Origin: Arachis hypogaea
Lineage: Eukaryota > Streptophyta > Magnoliopsida > Fabales > Fabaceae
Direction of reading: 5' to 3'
DNA length: 64,000 bases
NCBI RefSeq assembly: GCF_003086295.3
Contig: NC_092047.1
Span: forward strand, 64,026,054 to 64,090,053
Of the stretch, positions 22,690 to 34,616 are shown piece after piece. The notes under the pieces were generated by a model that had not been told where the DNA came from, made no database searches, and saw only the letters and a program-made list of their open reading frames with translations. The first letter of the stretch is position 1. The number at the start of each line of letters is the position of its first letter. A program made the position numbers and the translations under genes.

Positions 22690-23225
22690 GGATATTCTGT
22701 GCGCTGCCTGTGACGCGGACGCATGAGTGACGCGATCGCGTGGTGCGCAAGAAGGTCAGGTGACGTGGTCGCTTGGAGCACGCAATCGCGTGACTTGATT
22801 TATGCTAGTGGCGCGAGTGCAGCCTCGCGGTCGCACAACTCTCTGTTCAGAACTCGGTATTGCCAAAATCCAGGGTGACGCGGTCGCGTGGTCGATGCGA
22901 TCGCGTGAGTGGCCATCTTCTTAAAATGACGCAGCCGCGTGGGGCACGCGGTCGCGTGGTAGGGCTTGGGCTACCAGCACGAGTCCAGCCCAACTCCAGC
23001 TCAACTTTTAGTCATACACCCTTTTTACGCCGATTTCAGGTCACGCGGCCGCGTGGTTGATGCGGTCGCGTGGGAGGCCATTATTCCCCTGCGACGCGGA
23101 CGCGTCAGCGATGCGGTCGCGTGGGACGAATTGTGCCACTGGCACGCCTCCAGCCTTGCTCCAGCGTGACTCTCTGTTCGTTTTTATTTTCTCTTCTCTC
23201 CTTGCGATGCGGACGCGTCGCGTGC
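22690..23225. repeat. ACGCGGTCGCGT-type palindrome array in D
   Basis: About sixteen degenerate units such as TGACGCGGTCGCGTGG, GATGCGATCGCGTG and GACGCGGACGCGTC are embedded in ordinary A+T-rich sequence. Several units (for example ACGCGATCGCGT) are perfect palindromes. The same motif type occurs near the D LTR TATA box (19960-20005, 39170-39215). Several overlapping open frames across it are artefacts of the repeat. Confidence 0.85.
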
Positions 23226-23478
23226 TTGCTTTTTTTTTTATCTGAAAAGAAAATGCAGAATGCAGTGTTAATATGAATGTGATGCAAAACTCCAGGTTCA
23301 ATATAATAAAATAAAATTTCAAAAATAAATAAAAATAAAAAAGGATGATCATACCATGGTGGGTTGTCTCCCACCTAGCACTTTTAGTTATAATCCTTAA
23401 GTTGGACATTTGATGAGATTCCTGCTATGGTGGCTTTTGCTTGTACTGATCCAGGAATCCCCACCAATGTTTGTATTT

Positions 23479-24879
23479 TCAGTAGCCTCCGGGGTCCCAA
23501 ACTAAGCATGTAAAGCCCTTAAGGAGCTTCAAACAGATTCTTAGGCTCCCGGGGTGACAAATGTCAGAGCAGATTCCAGGATCCCAAACTTTACTTTTAC
23601 ACCCGTTTTTGTCTCGATCTGCATTTTTCCAGCCGGCTGAAAGGTGATCTGAATTCTCACTGCAGCGACCAAACAGCTTCCTAGACCTATTCAGTTGAGT
23701 TTTATACCAACCTTTGCGTTTGAACTTAAAGCTTTCAACCATGATGAACCTTGCAGGACAATTTTTACCACTGGCCATCTTTCTCTTACTCTTAATGCCG
23801 CAAAGAGCTCTAAGTTGACCATCCGTCTCCAGTAGCCCATATTCAAGTGGAATTAGAAAGCTATGGGATATGAATTTTACCCACTGGAATGTTGTGAAGG
23901 ATGATGGTAACTTAGGGGGAGGTATTTCTAATGAAATTGCAAGCTCCACTCCCTTGTGCTCTTCTCTGACAACTTCCACCTCCTTGTAAGTTTCTTCAAT
24001 TTCAACCTCTTCCAAGTCTTCAACCAGGGTATGCCTTGGAGGTTGTACACCCTCCTCAACATCAAATGCAACCGTCTTGGAAGGAGGCTCTATGTCTTGA
24101 CTTTCCCATGGAGGTTCAGCATCTCGCAAGTCTTCAACCACTTTTTCCTCTTTAATAATTACTGCTTTGTCCAGTAGTTTTAATATAAAATCGTACTCAT
24201 CCTTGATGATTTGCTTTCCATGACAACTCCTTTCAATTGTTCTTTCATCTTCAAGGGTATTTACTACCTTCACCTTTAGGGCCTCCTCTAGCTCCTTATG
24301 AAGTATGGATTCGCGAAGATGATTCCTTCTTTCCTGTTCCATATCAATAGCATAATTGGGATCATCTTGCTCTTGGATTGATGGATGTGGGTGCTCTTCC
24401 ATGGAGGGTGGTGATGGGATAAAAAGATCATTATGTGGTTGAAAAAGAAGTGCACTAGAGCTTGAGGGTTGATTGTTGAAGGTCTTTGGTGGTCTGATTT
24501 GGGCGACGAGAGCTTGTATAGTAGAGTTTAGATTGGCAAGTGCTTTCTCCATGGAGGTTTGGGGTGGATCTATGTATGGTTCATTTGGTTCATAAGGTGG
24601 TTGGTATGGTAGATGTGGGTTAGGGTCATATGGAGGTGAATGGTGGAAAGGGGCTTGTGAGTGTGGTGGTCGAAAGTTATGTTGAGGAAAGGGTTCATAG
24701 GCATATGGTGGTGGTTGTTGATAGTCCATTGGAGGTGGTTGTTGCCATGAGGGTTGATCAAATCCTTGTGGCTCCTCCCATCTTTGATTGTTCCAACCTT
24801 GATGCCTGTTCTCATTGTAATTTCTTCTTCCTGCAACATTATTGTAACCAGACTCATAGCGAAAGGGGTGAGAGTTCAT
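23479..24879 (-). CDS. 466-residue uninterrupted ORF of element D, gag-like position
   Basis: The start ATG 24877-24879 gives MNSHPFRYESGYNN. Residues 1-110 are rich in Pro, Gln, Tyr and Trp (RRNYNENRHQGWNN, then PP-rich). Residues 160-330 are acidic with Glu/Val-rich, probably helical segments. Then come IPPPKLPSSF and a block FISHSFLIPLEYGLLE. The basic Cys/Trp-containing tail ends in VWDPGGY. No zinc knuckle or protease signature is seen. Position just after the leader suggests a gag-derived protein, and the N-terminus resembles the Tyr/Trp/Asn-rich linker of E1 gag. It is the only long retroelement frame in the window without a stop. Function is unknown. Confidence 0.65.
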   Translation of the reverse strand: MNSHPFRYESGYNNVAGRRNYNENRHQGWNNQRWEEPQGFDQPSWQQPPPMDYQQPPPYAYEPFPQHNFRPPHSQAPFHHSPPYDPNPHLPYQPPYEPNEPYIDPPQTSMEKALANLNSTIQALVAQIRPPKTFNNQPSSSSALLFQPHNDLFIPSPPSMEEHPHPSIQEQDDPNYAIDMEQERRNHLRESILHKELEEALKVKVVNTLEDERTIERSCHGKQIIKDEYDFILKLLDKAVIIKEEKVVEDLRDAEPPWESQDIEPPSKTVAFDVEEGVQPPRHTLVEDLEEVEIEETYKEVEVVREEHKGVELAISLEIPPPKLPSSFTTFQWVKFISHSFLIPLEYGLLETDGQLRALCGIKSKRKMASGKNCPARFIMVESFKFKRKGWYKTQLNRSRKLFGRCSENSDHLSAGWKNADRDKNGCKSKVWDPGICSDICHPGSLRICLKLLKGFTCLVWDPGGY

Positions 24880-25396
24880 AGTAGTAAATAGAAATAAAAA
24901 ATTAAAAATAAAAATAAAAAAATTAAATTTAAATTAAAAGGTTATTTAAATTTTGAATTTGAAAATTAAATTTTTGAAATTTGAAATTTTAAATTTTGAA
25001 AATTTTTAAATTTGAATTTTGAAATTTGATTTTTGAAACAAGATAAGATAAGATACAAATTTTAAAAATAAAAATCTGAAATTTTTTTTTTCCGAAAAAA
25101 ATTAATTAAAAAAATATTTTTAAAGAGAAAAACAATAAAATGACACCAAATTTCAAATTTTTAGATCAAAACGAAGAAAACAACTAAGAACAGCTTGAAG
25201 GTCAAGATGAACGCGAAGAACAACTCGAAGATCAAGATGAACACTAAGAACAAATTTTTGAAAAAATTTGTAATAAAAACCAATAACCTCTTAATTTATG
25301 AAAAAGAAAAAATAAAAATAAAAATAAAAACAAATAAACAAGTAAAAATAAAAAAAATATTTACAATAACCAATAATAAGGCATACGTTTGCAATT
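24880..25396 (-). other. A+T-rich leader of D
   Basis: No gene. AAATTTGAAATTTT-like repeats. ACACCAAATTTC at 25143, and AAGATGAAC / CAAGAAC repeats shared with the E1 leader at about 6290-6345, suggest common ancestry of the two leaders. Confidence 0.6.
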
Positions 25397-25413
25397 CCCC
25401 GGCAACGGCGCCA
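25397..25413 (-). other. primer binding site of D
   Basis: Minus strand TGGCGCCGTTGCCGGGG, three bases from the LTR end at 25417. It is the consensus tRNA-Asp-type site of the Athila/Tat group and sets D on the minus strand. Confidence 0.85.
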
Positions 25414-25416
25414 TTT

Positions 25417-26333
25417 TGATGAGAAAACTTTTGCGTGGTCTAGAAATTTGCGGATAAATCCTCGTTGCAAGTATAGTTTCTAAACCTTCAAAAGTCCTTT
25501 CATACAAACGTTTTGGTTGTCACAAGTAACAAACCCCTTTTAAAATTGATAACCGAGTATTTAAACCTCGGGTCGTCTTCTCAAGGAATTGCAGGGAGGT
25601 ATGTTCTTATTATTGGTTATGGAGATTGTAAATTTGGGGGTTTGAAAGTAAGGAAGCAGTATGTTGAATGACAAGAAAAATAAATAATAATAATAAAATA
25701 AACTCTTGGCAAGGTATTAGAAATTGGAATTCCAAATTAATTATCCTTATCAATAGTAATGAAAATTGAATCTTAATTTCACTTAGTTAACCCTTACTTA
25801 AAGCAGAGGAAGGTCAAGTGACTAATTAATTTGATCTTCAAATCCTAGTTAATTCCTAAGAAAAGATTGGGATTATTGAAGTTCGATTCTATTGGCAAGA
25901 TAATAATTAACAATTATGCTATTAAGTTGGATAACTCCTGAGTTACTGATTTCTTAACCAAGACCAAAAGGAGAAGAAGTAAATCTACTGGAATAAAAAT
26001 GCCTTCAGATGGGAAGCAATAATCATGTAAATAAAAGAAAGCAATATTAAACTGAAATACCTCAAATTGCATTAACAAAAGAACTTAAATCTGACATAGA
26101 CATGCATGGAAAAATAAATAAAATAAAGAACCTGGGATTGAGAGTCACTCATAAAACTAAGAGAAGTCCTAAATCCTAATCCTAAGAGAGAGGAGAGAAC
26201 CTCTCTCTCTAAAAACTACATCTACTCCTAAAATTGTGAATTGTGAGAGCCTCTTCATGAATGGATGCATTCCCCTACTTTATAGCCTCTAATCTGTATT
26301 TTCTGGGCCGCAAACTGGGTCAGAAATAGCCTA
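25417..26333 (-). repeat. 5' LTR of D, part 1 (left of CACTA)
   Basis: Matches 19002-19922 with few differences. It ends with CTA (26331-26333), the left target duplication of the CACTA element. Confidence 0.9.
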
Positions 26334-26520
26334 CACTACAAAAAAAAGGGTTAAAATGGCATTGATATTAAGGCGGTTTTAAAGAACCGCCATAATATCA
26401 AGACATTATGGCAATTGTTGCTACTGCCGTAATTGGCTTTATATATTTTGGCGGTTCTGGTGATTATGGCGGTTTGAACCGCCGTTTTCTCACACATATA
26501 AAATGAAAAAAATTGTAATC
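26334..26520. repeat. left terminal and subterminal repeats of CACTA
   Basis: Terminal inverted repeat followed by scattered GGCGGTT and AACCGCC motifs, including GGCGGTTTGAACCGCCG near 26470. These are candidate TnpA binding sites by analogy with En/Spm. Confidence 0.85.
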
Positions 26521-29500
26521 CTGGCTCATTCAACGCCATTCTTCGTTCTAGCTAGGGCTTCTCCTCTCTGGTTACGATCTGGTTACACCAACAAACAACG
26601 TAAAGGTAAGAAACAACGTTCATCATCTCCTCTCTGAACAACGCTCTGGTTACAATCTCATCTCTAAACAAACAACGTTCATCATCTCCTCCGTGTAAAG
26701 AAGCTCTCCAACAACGCCATTCTTCCTTCTAGGACTTCTCCTCTCTCCGCCGGTTACGATCTCTCCAGGTACCTCTCCCTCTCAAGTTAAATTGAAATGC
26801 TGTTTTATTTTGTTTTTTCTTTTGTGCTGTGGAGACGAAGATTCCGGCAAGAGGCAAGATTCTGGTGGCTACTGACCTCAGCATTTTGATTCCAGAAGGC
26901 ACCGGTTTCTTTGTTTTTGTTTGGGTTAGGGTTTCAAAATTGCTTTTGGTGCTGATTTTTGGGGGTTTTTGTTTCTCTGCAGCTCTGTTAGGGATTTTTG
27001 GGTCTTCCTTGAAGCATTGGATTGACGTTGGTGCAGGGGTGATTGACGACGATCTCAGGTCTTCTTTCTTAACTTTACTCCCTCCTCTCTCTCTCTCTCT
27101 AAACTCAGATCTTCTATTGCTTACTTCTATTAAGGTGTTTCTCTAATCTCCGATCTCAGATCTTAGATCTCAGAAAAAACTGCTCCAATCTCAAACATGT
27201 AGTGCATCTCATTATTTGATTAACTTGTCCTTGCACTTAGATTTGATTAACATGCTGTAGTCCTTGTTTCATTTCATTCCTTCTGCTTCTTTTAGGCTGG
27301 CTGTCTTGGGCTTCCTTTTGTTTATATTTATTTTTGAACAATTTTAGTGGAATGGCTGTTGTTAGGTTATGGGGGTGTTGGTTTTGTTTCGGCCAAAAAT
27401 CAATTACAGAGGATTGGGATGTGCGATTTTTACTTCCAACCCGTGACTCTTAATCATCTTTCATAAGTTTTTTTGTTGAAATTGATTGATAGTCTATTGA
27501 AATTTAAGGCTAAACTATTATTCAATGTTTTCTTTGTTGTATTCAATATATATGGTCCACACTACATTTTGTACAAGCATTTACCTTTTATGTGTATGAT
27601 TATTCTTGTTTTGTAAATATCTTCATGGTTCTTGACTAGTAACTTATCATTTCATTTCGCTACTTACCGCAGGCACTATAACTTTGTGTTCCATTTCGTG
27701 AACAATTACTAGAGTATTATGGAAATAAAAAAAGCATTGGGGAGTTGGAAGAAAATCTTTTAACTTGCTTAGCTGACTTATTTTCACAGGTAATTAGCCT
27801 CTAGTTTGGTCGATTTTGGGCTTCACATGCATCATGCCCCAGCTTGTTTCATCTTTGATAAACTCAACCATGATATTTGTTCTTTGAATGCCTTTGAATT
27901 TGTAGCCTTTTTATTTTTTTTATTTAATAACAATATTACTAGACTTTATTTATTTATTTATATGCTGATTCATTTATTTATTTATTTTGGTAGAAGAAAA
28001 TTCATCAGAGATAAGACATTATTTGTTGTGGCAAGTAAATGGAAGTGGAGATTCTGAGCATGTTTCAGTACCCAGTTTTAGTTTCACTTCTTGTTCATTG
28101 TTATTAGTGGAGAAACCTTGTTTCATTGTTCGCGTTGTTGCAGCTCGTTTATTAGGTAAGCTTCTCTGCATTAGTTTCAGTATTTGTTTTTTCTTCTGAT
28201 ATTTAGTGCGATTCTCATTTGTTCTGATATTTTTCTCTGCATCGTGTACTAGTCATTCTTCCTGGTGATTTTTGCTGTGCTCAATAAGTTTGTTGATGAT
28301 TAAGTTATGAAACCATAGTAGTTATTGTTATTAGCTTGTTCTTCTGAAATCAATAACTATAATTGTTGTGTTGAATTCTCTTTGGTCAATATCTTTAAAA
28401 TAGCATCTTATGTGACTAAGCATCAAATTGCTTTCCATGTTTTAATTCTTCTAAACTAAGTTTTTTATCTCTGAAAATTGGTAAAATTGATTTTTTTTCA
28501 TGCTAGAATGTTTGACTTTGATGAACTTGCAATAGATGCTTTTTCTTATGATATAACTACATGAATTTATATGATCCTATTGAATTACTTCAGCCTCAGT
28601 GGTTAATAATGCAAATTTGGTAACTAATGCCAAGTTGTGCCTTATGTATTTCACATCATTAGTTCACTAAAAGGAGGATGGGGTCTTTATTACTTCAATT
28701 GCTTTGCATCATATTCCTTGGGGTTCAAAGTTCAAACTAAAACTTCAATTGCTTTGCATCAAACACTCCCATTCCAAAATGCTAACATTCCCTACTAACT
28801 ATGCATTTTCTATATTATTGTTTTATTTATACTTTTTCCCCTAATAATCATATCATTGATTTTTTTGGTTGAAACTGTGGCAATGGCCAGCTGGCTGGGC
28901 AGTGGATATACATATGCTATTAAGAAAAAAGTGAAACATAAAACATTTAATCTAGAATTCATATACTCTGCTTTTGTCTTTTCCTTCTTTTACTAATGCT
29001 AACCATTTGGAAAACTATTTTCTTAAAATAGTCAAAACAATTTTAAACGAAAATGTTTACTGTTGCTTATTATTAACTATTGTTTAGTTGTATTAAGGCC
29101 ATTGTATTAAGAAGGACATTGTATCTCACAATCGCCACATATATCTTCTCATGTTATTAATTAATTAATTGTTAAGCATTACTTTTGGTTTTGGATACAC
29201 ATACTTAGTAAACTTTAAACTAAAGTGCTTTAGTTTGAGAATTTTATTTCTAATTTGGTATGTCCACAACTCGTGCCTCTCTCTAAGCTTACAAGTCAAT
29301 GCTGTAAATTTAAAGAGTATAGGGGAAAGAGTGCATTCAAAGACACATGCACAAAGATATAGATGATGCTAGGAAAGGGGTCTCAAACTGAGGACAAAAT
29401 AAAAAAATAGAAAGAAAAAATAGAAAAGAAAAGATAAACAAAAAATCAGTGGGAAGCATGTGCTTAGGCAGTGTAGTTTTACATTCCAAGGGAAAGCTAA

Positions 29501-30418
29501 TTAGACTCTTTCTTTAATGTTAATGCCTTTTTCTTTCTTTTTTCTTTTTTTAATTCCTTCCTAGAATTTGATCATACTACCATTGCATCTTTTTCACCAA
29601 TGAGCTTGCATTTACGATTTTACTTGGTTGCCAATTAAATTATCGCATTGTCATCATCGCTATTTTTGTGTAATTAACAAATACCGTCACACAATTTTGG
29701 ATTCGAATCTTATAAATTAATAAGAATTATTAGAAAATGAATATATTTTCAATTCAAATACAATTACCTCATATAGTAAAAGATATATGTATCTAAAAGA
29801 AAAGAATTAAGAGATTAAAGTGGCATGCGCTGACATACATAAACCTCAAGGAATTGATGCAAAGCAATTGAAGCAATTTGTGAAGACTTACTGAATTATA
29901 GTTGTTTGATTATTGACCAAGAGATTGTGTTTGCTTATACAGGTTGGAAAGAGAAAAGCCTTGTGATTTGATTACTAGGAAGTTGTTGTGCATAGGTATG
30001 GATCTGCTGTATATGAGTTAGAATGACATGTAATTATGAAACAATTGACACAGTGTTTTGTGCATTACCGAAACTACAGTGACCACAGAATTTTGTACTA
30101 CTTTTTTACAATAAATTGACTATAGACTTTCCTCTATAAGTAGAGAGGCTGTTTTGATATTTGAACTTGTGATCTAGCAAAAATTTTACCATTCCACCCA
30201 GGATTATAGGAAAGTATTAGGAATATATAAATCTTCAAGAAAAAAGAAAAAAAATTGCATTTAACTTGTTTAGTCCTTTGCAACTTTCATCTGCACTTCT
30301 AAAATTTCTTATTTACCTCATAGATGTCAGACCTGCAAGTAGTTTTTCCATTTCTATTGTAGGCTGCACACTATTTTGAGTTTATACATTTTTTATTATT
30401 TTGAGTTGAAAATTTTGG

Positions 30419-30452
<34 letters not shown>

Positions 30453-30772
30453 ATTATATATCAATATGTCATTCTAGTTGACCACATGCATGCTGATTAT
30501 TTGAAACAGGTTTTAGATCTTCTTCAACTTTTGCTGCTAGCTACTTTACTTTGAAAGCTTCAAGTTTTAATATTTGCTGGGAAAGAAAAAAGAAGGGAAA
30601 TTATCATTTGAAAGAGGTAATTATAATTTTCTTATATTTTTTTTAAATACTATTTAAGTAAGTTTTTAATATCTAATTTGCATATAAAAGAATAAATTTC
30701 TCGCCTTTAGAATATATATAGAATTTTATTGAATAGATTTTTTAAAATCCCTATTTGTAGTCCCTCTTAGTC
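26521..30772 (+). other. 4.2 kb CACTA 5' region without recognisable coding sequence
   Basis: No gene is supported. Between 26530 and 26780 is a CTCTCC/AACAACG-rich segment containing repeated TCTCCTCTCTGGTTACGATCT-like phrases, resembling a plant 5' untranslated leader. Further right are AT-rich stretches and a (TA)n run (30421-30448). In En/Spm the transcript starts near the 5' end, so this may be leader and a long intron; that is inference. Confidence 0.5.
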
Positions 30773-33700
30773 ATGTCAATCGATAAGTCATGGATTGGAA
30801 AACCACGAACCACGCATGAGTATAAAGATGGTTTAAACAAGTTTTTGGATTTTGCTTTTGAGCATCGATCTCTCGCGGGTCGTCAGATTAAATGCCCTTG
30901 TCCGGTGTGTGGTTTTGGCAAGTGGCAAACAAGGGAGAAAGTTTTTGAACATTTAATAGTCAAGCCATTTCCAGAAAACTACAAAGTTTGGTATTAGCAT
31001 GGTGAAGAAGTAGTTGGAGTTGGGTCACAAGTTCATCAAACTAGTCATATTGTACAAGATGATTCGACATCTCAGCATCCAATGGTAACAATGCTCAATG
31101 ACGCGTTTGGAGCTGCTGGACCTGACTTGAATGAAGATGGAGATGGAGATGAAGACAACATAGAAGATGGAGGAGATGGAGACAATGCAGCAAATAAAGA
31201 GCACAATGGAGAAAATGTAGAATTTTACAAGTTGTTAGAAGATGGCAATGAACAATTGTATGAAGGGTGCACAAAGTATTCAAAACTGTCTTTCTTAATT
31301 AGTCTGTATCACATAAAGTGCTTATATAGAATAAGCGACAAAGCCATGACCGAAATCCTCAAGTTATTAAAAGATGATTTTGGAAATGCAAAGATTTCAA
31401 ATATATTCTATGAGGCCAAGAAAACCATAAATAAACTAGGGCTTAATTATACCAAGATACCTGCTTGCCCTAATGACTGCATGTTATATTGGGGGGAGGA
31501 TGAAGATTTGCAAGAATGCAAAAGATGCAAGACATCTAAATGGAGCGATTCTAAAAAGAAGAAACCAGCAAAGATCTTGCGATACTTTCCACTAAAACCG
31601 AGACTTCAACGATTATTCATGTGTTCTAAGACTGCTCAATCAATGCAATGGCATGCTTCGGCAGAAAAGAAAGATTCGAAGATGAGGCATCCGCGGGATT
31701 CTGAAGCTTGGAAGACATTTGATTTACTTCATGATAGGTTTGCCGAGGATCCTCGAAATGTACGTCTTGGTCTTGCAGCTGATGGATTCAACCCTTTTGG
31801 AGCTATGTGTACAAACTATAGCGTTTGGCCAGTGGTGCTTATTCCATACAATCGGCCTCCATAGGAGTGCATGAAGCCAACATCACTTATCTTGTCAATG
31901 ATTATTCCTGGAGAGAAAATGCCGGGGAACAACATAGACGTATACTTACAACCTCTTATTAAAGAGTTAAAAGAGTTGTGGTATGATGGTGTTCAAACAT
32001 TAGATAGGTTCAAGAATGAAATGTTTACATTGCGAGCAGCATTAATGTGGACAATTAGTGATTTTCCAGGCCTTAGTAACTTATCTGGGTGGAATGTACA
32101 CAGTAAATATGCTTGTCCTACATGTAACTTCAACACTGATTCATATAGATTAAAGCATGGTGGAAAATGGTGTTTTTTGGGGCATCGCCGTTTCTTAGAA
32201 AGGGGTCATAAGTTTAGGCTAAGTCGTGCAAAATTTAATGGAAAAGTTGAGTTGAGGGATCCCCCAGCAGTACTAACAGGGTCAGAAATATTAGAACAAC
32301 TTGAAGGAATCAATGTTTCATTTGGGAAGGAACTACAAGAAAGTAAAGGTAAGAGGATTCGACGAAAAGTTGTTGAAGAAGATGATGAATCGGGGATGTG
32401 GAGGAAGAAAAGCATATTTTTTTATCTTCCTTATTGGGAGTCTAACTTATTGCGCCATAATCTAGATGTTATGCACATTGAAAAGAATGTTTGCGACAAT
32501 GTGTTATACACTTTGCTCAATGAGACTGGAAGGTCAAAGGATAATCTCAAAGCTCGTAAGGATCTTAAAGAAATGGGTATAAGGAAAGATTTATGGCCAG
32601 ATGAAAATGGGAGATATCATCCATCTTTGTTCACAATGTCAAATTCCATGAAAGATATATTCTTGCGTACTATAAAGAATATTAGAGTACCAGATGGTCT
32701 CTCGAGTAATATTTCACGGTGTGTTGACCTGAAGCAAAGAAAGCTTTCTGGATTGAAGAGCCATGATTGCCACGTTCTTATGCAGCAACTATTACCCATT
32801 GCCATACGTAATGTGCTACCAGATAAAGTTACTGCAGTGCTAATAGAGTTGTCTTCATTCTTTCAACAGTTGTGCTCTAAAAGCTTAAGTCTTACAGAAC
32901 TTGAGAAGCTCCAACCTCGAATAATCCTTACCCTTTGTCATTTAGAAATGTTGTTCCCTCCTTCTTTCTTTACAATCATGGTTCATTTAACCTGTCATCT
33001 AGTTGATGAAGCAAAACTCGGAGGACCAGTACACTATAGGTGGATGTATCCTATTGAGAGGTAAATATCACTTTTCAATCATTATTCATTTAACTTATCA
33101 CTTAGTTATATCTTGCTTAGGTATTTAACCTGTCACTTAATTATACAAACTAGGTATTTAGGTCATTTGAAGTCCTATGTACGAAACAAAGCTAAATCAG
33201 AAGGTTCTATAGCTGAGGGATACGTGGCTGAAGAAGCTCTTACATTTTGCTCTCGATACTTAGAAGGGATTGAGACAAGATTTAATAGGCCACCACGTGT
33301 TGATGATCGTCCGGATGATAATTGCAGTACACATGTGGATTCTCTTTTTCCACAAATGGGGAACTCAAAGGGAGCTTTCACAGTATTTGAGTTGTCACCT
33401 ATGGAAAAAAAACAAGCACATCGATATGTGGTTTTAAATTGTCCATATGTCAAACCGTTCATTGAGTAAGTGCTTAAGGATTTTCGTACATGTTTTTTAT
33501 TTACTTGAAAATAGTTGTTTAGTTAGAGTTAAACTTTCATATCTGACAGTGACTTCAAAGATTTTGTACGAAGACGATCTAAGGGTAGAAGGCCTTCAAA
33601 TGTAGAGATAGAAAAAAAAGTCAATAAAGATTTTGTTACTTGACTTCCTGCGCAGGTAAATAGAGAAGTGATAATTTTTGGCTAATATTGAGCTAGTATT

Positions 33701-34416
33701 TGTGGATATAATAACTAATATCTCTATCATAATAGCTTATGAACTCAGATATTATGAATACTGTGCATGAGGATTTGAGATACTTAGCAAGGGGTCCATC
33801 ACGATATGCCAAGAGGTTTTCTACATTTAGTATTAATGGGTTCTCCTTTCGAACTACCAATCGAGACAAAGGGTTAAAGACCCAGAATAGTGGAGTTTTT
33901 TTAATGTCTTCAACTCCTTGTGTTGCTAGCGCTAGTGATGCTGATGTTAGGAATGCTGATTTGTCATATTATGGCAAACTAGAAGATATTATAGAACTAA
34001 ACTACAATGGCCGATTTCGGGTTACTTTATTCAAATGTAAATGGGCTGACACCACTAGAGAACGGGGCTGTAGAAAGGATAATTGGGGTTTTACTTCTGT
34101 TAATTTTTCACGAGTAATACACAGTGGTGACCGAGAGGAGGATGATCCATATATTGAAGCCTCACAAGCTCGAATGGTGTATTTTGTCAATGATGAAGTG
34201 AATAAAGATTGGAGTGTTGTCGTGCATTTGAAGCCAAGAGATTCATATGATATGGGCGGAAATGAAGATGATGAAGCATGCGAGAATGAGCCATGGTTAG
34301 AGCAAAACTTAGATTCTTTATTTGAAAATGGTGATAATCTATCATTGTTAAGAGAAGAGGTAGATGATGAACTACTAGATAATGACATTGGAGAAGACGA
34401 ACACATGTCAGAATAA
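30773..34416 (+). pseudogene. TNP2-like (TnpD) CACTA transposase with three nonsense codons
   Basis: Four exons: 30773-33060, 33154-33465, 33550-33655, 33736-34416, with GT-AG introns. All phases join, giving a 1129-codon frame. The N-terminus is a transposase-associated domain (MDKSW-like start; CPCPVC zinc-binding residues at about residue 45). The TNP2 core follows: DGFNPFG, IPGEKMPGNNIDVYLQPL, CPTCNF, LPYWESNLLRHNLDVMHIEKNV, RWMYPIERYLGHLKSYV across intron 1. The C-terminal region is ELNYNGRFRVTLFKCKW. Nonsense codons: TAG 30995-30997, TAG 31862-31864 (at a conserved Trp before the catalytic part) and TGA 33641-33643 (probable Trp). It should not produce full-length transposase. No frameshift was found. 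Confidence 0.93.
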
Positions 34417-34616
34417 TAGGTGAGTTTTATTAATAAGTGGTTTATTATAGAAAAATAATTTTTGTCTACATTTCTTCTTTTTCAATTTAACTTTTGTTTG
34501 TAAATTTTACATAAATATGTTGTTTAGATTCATTAATTGATTTAATGGAACTATTAAACCTTGATGCACATTTTATTCTATATTTATTAATTATTTATTT
34601 GATCTATTATATAGAT

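Noticed and set aside
22860..23409. Multiple overlapping open frames in the D palindrome array
   Set aside because: G+C-rich repeat lacks stops in several frames on both strands; not coding evidence.
31862..31864. Programmed readthrough at the transposase stops
   Set aside because: Stops are at Trp-type positions, occur three times with different contexts, and match general decay; no readthrough signal is visible.
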